Part shown: positions 63,919 through 64,000 of the stretch, one piece after another | Numbering within the stretch: position 1 is the stretch's first letter | Layout: every line of letters begins with the position of its first letter | Assembly (NCBI GenBank): GCA_046759385.1 | Contig: JBHICC010000001.1 | Span: forward strand, 62,001 to 126,000 | DNA from: JBHICC01 sp046759385 | GTDB lineage: Bacteria > Pseudomonadota > Gammaproteobacteria > Acidiferrobacterales > SPGG2 | DNA: 64,000 nt | Direction of reading: 5' to 3' | Notes under the pieces: model-generated | Told to the model about the DNA's origin: nothing | Databases searched by the model: none | What the model saw: the letters and a program-made list of their open reading frames with translations, nothing else | Program-made: the position numbers and the translations under genes

Positions 63919-64000
63919 GCGGCGGATTGGATCGCCGCGAGCAGTGTATCCTCACCGCGTGCCGCGGTGAACGCCATTGTTTGGACATCGCTGCGGAATT
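63915..64000 (-). CDS. C-terminal end of an unidentified coupled gene
   Basis: Read on the minus strand the frame is open from the window edge for 27 codons and ends TGA at 63915-63917, with a last stretch FTAARGEDTLLAAIQSAA. The stop shares bases with the GTG start of the DUF523 gene (GTGA), which is the usual sign of a coupled operon. The fragment is too short to identify. Confidence 0.45.
   Translation of the reverse strand, partial: FRSDVQTMAFTAARGEDTLLAAIQSAA

Overview
The window is chromosomal DNA of a moderately GC-rich, free-living gammaproteobacterium outside the enteric group. The evidence is gene content and order: a split peptidoglycan synthase/type IV pilus locus (mrcA divergent from pilMNOPQ) running into aroK-aroB-dgt and then gltB-gltD-hemE, plus ubiK-comM, glnK-amtB, cytochrome c5 and a proton-translocating transhydrogenase (pntAA-pntAB-pntB). 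A chromatialean or acidiferrobacteralean relative would fit, but I cannot fix the genus. I see no phage, plasmid, insertion sequence, rRNA operon or CRISPR array. Most genes are core genes, so the unusual material lies in intergenic DNA and in a few gene pairs.

Layout. 1-1670: the 3' part of dsbA, an unusual intergenic block with tRNA-Arg 3'-end remnants interrupted by a short array of hairpins, a real tRNA-Arg(CCG) with its terminator, and a membrane-anchored cytochrome c5. 1675-5460: comM and ubiK on the minus strand, and glnK-amtB on the plus strand behind a well-formed sigma-54 promoter with two upstream NtrC-like sites. 5479-10812: a YdgA-like protein, spermidine synthase speE divergent from arginine decarboxylase speA, and a 3-hydroxyisobutyrate dehydrogenase-type oxidoreductase. 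10834-19021 (minus strand): SPOR protein, argS, a CHASE2 adenylate cyclase, a conserved hypothetical coupled to mrcA. 19232-37856 (plus strand): pilMNOPQ, aroK, aroB, dgt, gltB, gltD, hemE, pntAA, pntAB, pntB. 37983-41409 (minus strand): a periplasmic-binding lipoprotein overlapping a GGDEF-EAL protein. 41811-45018: an exported-looking isoaspartyl methyltransferase overlapping a membrane protein with a spermidine-synthase-like domain. 45080-52264: putA, then rocD and rocF on the minus strand, then an ALDH7-type aldehyde dehydrogenase. 52309-58077: a dual-specificity phosphatase, a NodI/NodJ-like exporter, a 2-hydroxyacid dehydrogenase, a secreted chalcone-isomerase-fold protein and a DUF4153 membrane protein. 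58105-62821 (minus strand): an operon for a periplasmic adaptor, one ABC ATPase, two FtsX/MacB-type permeases and a NUDIX hydrolase. 62923-64000: a DUF523-DUF1722 protein coupled to a gene that runs off the window.

Functionally, nitrogen metabolism dominates. GlnK/AmtB sense and import ammonium, GltBD assimilates it, PntAB supplies the NADPH that GltBD uses, and arginine can go to agmatine (SpeA), to tRNA (ArgS), or through arginase, ornithine aminotransferase and PutA to glutamate. The best candidates for something undescribed are the hairpin array that splits a tRNA remnant (578-795), the binding lipoprotein/GGDEF-EAL pair, the exported methyltransferase pair, and the 152-bp palindromic element that forms the leader of hemE.
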